10,219 bases of DNA, from assembly GCA_902783765.1 (NCBI GenBank), contig CACZSB010000049.1, forward strand, positions 1-10,219. Reading direction: 5' to 3'. Source of the DNA: an uncultured Lachnospiraceae bacterium (GTDB lineage: Bacteria > Bacillota > Clostridia > Lachnospirales > Lachnospiraceae). Position numbers and translations under genes: made by a program. The notes under the pieces were generated by a model. That model made no database searches. It saw only the letters and a list, made by a program, of their open reading frames with translations, and had not been told where the DNA came from. How positions within the stretch are numbered: the stretch's first letter is position 1; every line of letters starts with the position of its first letter. This document shows positions 7,313 through 10,219 of the stretch, one piece after another.

Positions 7313-8200
7313 ATGGCAAGCGTTACGATGAAAGAACAGGATATGCGCAGCGTGACGGCCCGGAGCCGTGCGGGAAGTGTATTGGCCAAGGGAATGACTT
7401 ATCTTTTCCTGATGGTTATGGCTTTGATTGTGCTGTTCCCCTTTTACTGGATGATCAATTCCTCCTTAAAAACCCTGGCGGAGTACCGGCTGAGCGTGCC
7501 CACCTTCTGGCCTAAAACCGTTATTTGGAGCAACTATGCCGAAGCCTTTACCACGGCCCGGCTGGGACAGCTGTTTTTGAATACCCTGCTGGTGGGGGTG
7601 GTCTCCACCCTTTTGTCCCTGGTGATTACCGTGCTTTCGGCTTTTGCCTTTGCCCGCTTGGAGTTTAAGGGGAAAAATGTCATGTTTGGCGCCCTTTTGG
7701 CCACCATGATGATCCCCGGAGAATTATTTACCATTACCAATTACCGGACGGTGAACGACTTTGGCTGGCTCAACACCTATACGGTGCTGATTGTGCCCTT
7801 TTTGGTCAGCGTGTGTTATATTTACCTGCTTCGCCAGAACTTTCTGCAGATCCCCAATGAGCTGTATCTGGCGGCCAAGGTGGACGGCACCTCGGACTTT
7901 AAGTATCTCTGGACGGTGATGATCCCCCTGTCCCTGCCCACCCTCATCTCCATTACCATTTTAAAGATGATGGGGGCCTGGAATTCCTATATCTGGCCCC
8001 GGCTGGTGGCCAATGATGCGGCCCATCAGATGGTGACCAACGGTTTGCGGAATGCCTTTAAAGATGCGGCGGGAGATCAGACCAATTATCCCGTGCAGAT
8101 GGCTGCCGTGGCGTTGGTATCCTTCCCTCTCTTCCTGGTATATATCTTCCTGCGGAAGTATATCATGAAGGGGGTCAGCCGCAGCGGTATTAAAGGTTAA
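7313..8200 (+). CDS. ABC importer permease, MalG/UgpE type
   Basis: A 295-residue inner-membrane subunit, partner of the preceding permease. After a polar N-terminus of about 25 residues come hydrophobic segments at about 28-49, 90-115, 123-142, 155-174, 207-224 and 262-281, six in all. The FPFYWMINSSLKTLAEY block at 42-58 is a hallmark of the MalG/UgpE side. The EAA loop LYLAAKVDGTSDFKYLWTVM (184-203) followed by IPLSLP matches that of its partner. Length is normal for the family (270-300). The short tail VSRSGIKG is close to the usual ending of these proteins (KGLTAGAVKG-like). Its stop is followed by the repeat-filled gap, not by the binding-protein gene directly. Confidence 0.94.
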   Translation: MASVTMKEQDMRSVTARSRAGSVLAKGMTYLFLMVMALIVLFPFYWMINSSLKTLAEYRLSVPTFWPKTVIWSNYAEAFTTARLGQLFLNTLLVGVVSTLLSLVITVLSAFAFARLEFKGKNVMFGALLATMMIPGELFTITNYRTVNDFGWLNTYTVLIVPFLVSVCYIYLLRQNFLQIPNELYLAAKVDGTSDFKYLWTVMIPLSLPTLISITILKMMGAWNSYIWPRLVANDAAHQMVTNGLRNAFKDAAGDQTNYPVQMAAVALVSFPLFLVYIFLRKYIMKGVSRSGIKG

Positions 8201-8205
8201 AGAGT

Positions 8206-8450
8206 TGTGTCATTCTGAGGACGTAGGCCGAAGAATCTCATAAGGCGGGGGCAAGTCGCCCTCATCCGGCAGCTTCGCTGCCACCTCCCTCCATCGTCTG
8301 CTGCAAACCTTTCCTTGATGGTCGGTTTGCAGGACGATGTCAAGAAAACAGCCTCGCTTCCTCTGCCACTGGCAGCGCTTCGGCGGTTTTCACCCCCCCT
8401 CGTCAGGGTGGAGGCAAGGGGATTCCACCGCTTTGCTCGGGATGACACAC
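8206..8450 (+). repeat. MITE-like intergenic repeat with imperfect terminal inverted repeats
   Basis: The gap 8201-8479 is almost filled by one element. Its left end TGTGTCATTCTGAGG (8206-8220) and right end CTCGGGATGACACAC (8436-8450) are imperfect inverted repeats: read from the right end inward the sequence is GTGTGTCATCCCGAG, so TGTGTCAT, a C and GAG are shared. The left end continues ACGTAGGCCGAAGAATCTCA, a sequence I recognise as a widespread dispersed intergenic repeat in Firmicutes and other bacteria. The interior is full of short hairpins: GGCAGC/GCTGCC with loop TTC (8268-8282), a 16-pair stem (8292-8339), CTGCC/GGCAG (8363-8375) and GGTGGA/TCCACC (8407-8429). It encodes no credible protein. 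I see no clear target-site duplication. Orientation is arbitrary. Confidence 0.7.
8292..8339 (+). repeat. Long hairpin inside the intergenic element
   Basis: CATCGTC (8292-8298), a 2-base bulge TG, and CTGCAAACC (8301-8309) pair with GGTTTGCAG (8324-8332) and GACGATG (8333-8339) across a 14-base loop: 16 base pairs. No T-run follows (next bases TCAAGAAAAC), so it is not an intrinsic terminator on the + strand. In a read-through transcript it would be a stable RNA structure that could act as a processing or stability element. Confidence 0.65.
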
Positions 8451-8479
8451 TAAGATAAAAAACAAGGGAGAACAAAAGA

Positions 8480-9934
8480 ATGAAGAAACTGCTTGCATTG
8501 TTTCTGGCCGTGGTCATGGTATTAAGCCTGGCGGCCTGCAGCTCTGGCAACAACGACGCAACCCCTGCAGCCTCCACGCCTCAGAGTGGATCCACTGCCG
8601 CCACTCAGCCGGCGGATCCCAAGGGAACCACCGCCACCTATGACGGCAGCAAGGTGACCATCCGTTTCTACCACACCATGGGTTCCAACCTGAAAGCTGT
8701 GCTGGACACCTATATTGAGGAGTTCAATAAGATCTACCCCAATATTACCGTGGAAACCACCACCATCGGCAGCTATGACGATGTCCGAAATCAGATCGGC
8801 ACGGAGATCCCCGTGGGGAACCAGCCCAACATCGCCTACTGCTATCCCGACCATGTGGCCATGTACAACCTGGCCGGGGCCGTGCAGACCCTGGATGAGT
8901 TCATTAACTCCACCTCCACCGTACAGCGGGCGGACGGCACCACCGAGATCCTGGGCCTGACCGCGGAGCAGAAGGCGGACTTCATTGAGGGCTATTACAA
9001 GGAAGGCCAGCAGTTCGGTGACGGCTTAATGTACACCCTGCCCTTCTCCAAGTCCACGGAAGTGCTTTACTACAACAAGACCTTCTTTGAGGCCAACAAC
9101 TTAAGCGTTCCCACCACCTGGGAAGAGCTGGAAGCCGTTGCCAAGAAGATCCTGGAGATCGATTCCAATCCGGAATGCGTGCCCCTGGGCTATGACTCCG
9201 AGGCCAACTGGTTCATCACCCTTTGCGAACAGTACGACTCCCCTTATACCAGCGCCGTGGGCGATCACTTCCTCTTTGATAACGAAACCAACCGGAATTT
9301 CGTGAAGATGCTCCATGACTGGTATCAGGATGGCCTTCTGACCACCCAGGGCCTGCTGGGAGGCTACACCTCCAACATCTTCAAGGAACAGAAGAGCTAT
9401 ATGTCCATCGGCTCCTCCGCCGGTGCCACCTATCAGCGGCCCGATCCGGCTGCCGACGGCCAGTATCCCTTCGAGGTGGGTATTGCCACCATCCCTCAGG
9501 TGGATCCCGCCAATCCCAAGGTGATCTCCCAGGGTCCCAGCGTCTGCATCTTCAAGAAGGACAACGAGCAGGAAGTGCTGGCCTCCTGGCTTTTTGTGAA
9601 GTATCTCACCACCAGCGTGGATTTCCAGGCCGAATTCTCCATGGCCTCCGGCTATGTGCCTGTGCTGAAATCCGTGGCGGAGAATGAGGAATATGCCAAG
9701 TTCCTGGCCAGCGCCGACGGGGGCAAATACATTTCCGCTCTGTCTGCCAAGATTTGTCTGGAGCAGAAGGACTATTATTACACCTCCCCTGCCTTCAACG
9801 GCTCCTCCGAGGCCCGTTCCCAGGTGGGTGCCATCCTGACGAAATGCATGCCCGACACCTCTTCCGATATCGAAGCGGTTATTGCGGATGCCTTCAAGGA
9901 GGCCGTGGAGGAGTGCCAGTACCAGGCAAGATAA
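8480..9934 (+). CDS. Extracellular solute-binding lipoprotein, family 1 (UgpB-like), of the ABC importer
   Basis: A 484-residue lipoprotein that captures the substrate outside the cell and delivers it to the two permeases. The signal peptide ends in lipobox LAAC with Cys 20, the lipid-modified residue. A Ser/Thr/Ala/Pro-rich linker (21-57) follows, then the binding domain from VTIRFYHTMGSNLKAVLDTY (59-78). PFSKSTEVLYYNK (188-200) followed by PTTWEEL (211-217) is the conserved core of family-1 binding proteins; as I recall it closely resembles glycerol-3-phosphate-binding UgpB, as does the FYHTMG opening. Length is slightly above the usual 420-450 because of the linker. AGGGAG (8465-8470) sits 9 bases before ATG 8480. 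Glycerophosphate, glycerophosphodiester or a sugar are possible ligands; sequence alone does not decide. The gene is separated from the permeases by the repeat element, so it may be expressed by read-through or from a promoter I cannot identify. Confidence 0.94.
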   Translation: MKKLLALFLAVVMVLSLAACSSGNNDATPAASTPQSGSTAATQPADPKGTTATYDGSKVTIRFYHTMGSNLKAVLDTYIEEFNKIYPNITVETTTIGSYDDVRNQIGTEIPVGNQPNIAYCYPDHVAMYNLAGAVQTLDEFINSTSTVQRADGTTEILGLTAEQKADFIEGYYKEGQQFGDGLMYTLPFSKSTEVLYYNKTFFEANNLSVPTTWEELEAVAKKILEIDSNPECVPLGYDSEANWFITLCEQYDSPYTSAVGDHFLFDNETNRNFVKMLHDWYQDGLLTTQGLLGGYTSNIFKEQKSYMSIGSSAGATYQRPDPAADGQYPFEVGIATIPQVDPANPKVISQGPSVCIFKKDNEQEVLASWLFVKYLTTSVDFQAEFSMASGYVPVLKSVAENEEYAKFLASADGGKYISALSAKICLEQKDYYYTSPAFNGSSEARSQVGAILTKCMPDTSSDIEAVIADAFKEAVEECQYQAR

Positions 9935-9943
9935 AGGGATAAT

Positions 9944-10219
9944 ATGAAGCAACGATCCCTGCTTGCCCTGCTTCTTTTCCTGCTGCTGACAGGTCTATGT
10001 GCCTGTCAGCCCGGGAAGGGCCCGGAAGCTTCCTCAAAGGAGAGCAGCCCCCGGGAGATGGAAAGCACGGCCCCAGGAGAAAGCAGCTCGGCCTCACAGT
10101 CTGAATTTCAGGATTATGCGGCAGCCCTGAGCCTGGACCTTTCCTCCTCCACCCTTAAGACCAAGGTGACAGTAAAGACCTTTGTGGATGGGGACACCAC
10201 CCATTTCTGGGTGCCGGAG
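9944..10219 (+). CDS. Lipoprotein with start of a staphylococcal-nuclease-like (thermonuclease) domain (3' end cut by window)
   Basis: The frame is open from ATG 9944 to the window edge (92 codons, no stop). AAAGGG lies 5 bases upstream and the start is 9 bases after the binding-protein stop, so the two are probably cotranscribed. MKQRSLLALLLFLLLTGLCAC is a lipoprotein signal with lipobox LCAC and Cys 21; Cys at -2 is unusual but tolerated. A Ser/Glu/Pro-rich linker (22-55) follows. The last visible residues, LKTKVTVKTFVDGDTTHFWV (71-90), match the first strands of a staphylococcal-nuclease-like domain; the two Asp of DGDT (82 and 84) correspond to Asp 19 and Asp 21 near the calcium site of S. 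aureus nuclease. The remaining catalytic residues (Arg 35, Glu 43, Arg 87 there) lie beyond the window, so activity cannot be judged. If intact, it would be a membrane-tethered extracellular nuclease. Confidence 0.8.
   Translation, partial: MKQRSLLALLLFLLLTGLCACQPGKGPEASSKESSPREMESTAPGESSSASQSEFQDYAAALSLDLSSSTLKTKVTVKTFVDGDTTHFWVPE

Noticed and set aside
8268..8345. Transcription terminator after the permease genes
   Set aside because: The hairpins at 8268-8282 and 8292-8339 are not followed by a run of T on the + strand, so they do not meet the intrinsic terminator pattern.
8428..8456. Promoter for the binding-protein gene using TAAGAT at 8451-8456
   Set aside because: No acceptable -35 element lies 16-18 bases upstream, and the start site would fall almost on the ribosome binding site.
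8197..8577. 126-codon open frame on the - strand across the intergenic repeat
   Set aside because: It runs through the repeat and into the antisense of the binding-protein signal sequence; the translation has no recognisable domain and the region is explained by the repeat.

Overview
The window comes from a low-to-mid-GC-lineage but GC-rich Gram-positive bacterium, most likely a gut-type member of class Clostridia (Oscillospirales or Lachnospirales). The signs are a sortase-type surface protein with SpaA and VaFE domains, lipoprotein signal peptides, AGGAGG-like ribosome binding sites, and an intergenic repeat of the GTCATTCTGAGG / GGGATGACAC kind. The genus assignment is inference only. There is no rRNA, tRNA, CRISPR array, transposase or phage gene.

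Layout. Bases 1-1308 (+) are the 3' part of an ABC exporter with fused membrane and ATPase domains. Bases 1320-4184 (-) encode a 954-residue wall-anchored protein: signal peptide, a unique N-terminal region, five SpaA/CnaB-like domains, one VaFE repeat and a VPDTG sorting signal. It converges on the exporter with only 11 bases between stop codons. Bases 4185-4475 are a divergent intergenic region with one candidate promoter on each strand and a GC-rich fold in the leader of the surface-protein gene.

From 4476 to the right edge all genes lie on the + strand: an RDD-family membrane protein (4476-5237), an MsmK/UgpC-type ATPase (5273-6370), MalF/UgpA-type and MalG/UgpE-type permeases (6373-7302, 7313-8200), a solute-binding lipoprotein (8480-9934) and the start of a lipoprotein with a staphylococcal-nuclease-like DGDT motif (9944 onward, cut by the window end). 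The ATPase, two permeases and binding protein make a complete family-1 carbohydrate/glycerophosphate-type importer. Spacings of 2-35 bases suggest cotranscription, except for a 279-base gap before the binding protein.

That gap is almost filled by a hairpin-rich, MITE-like element of about 245 bases with imperfect terminal inverted repeats. It ends about 30 bases before the binding-protein start codon, leaving little room for a separate promoter, so it probably affects how the binding protein is expressed relative to the permeases. I see no clearly new biological system. The points most worth a second look are the repeat inside the transporter operon, the nuclease-like lipoprotein next to the importer, and the architecture and leader of the surface protein.
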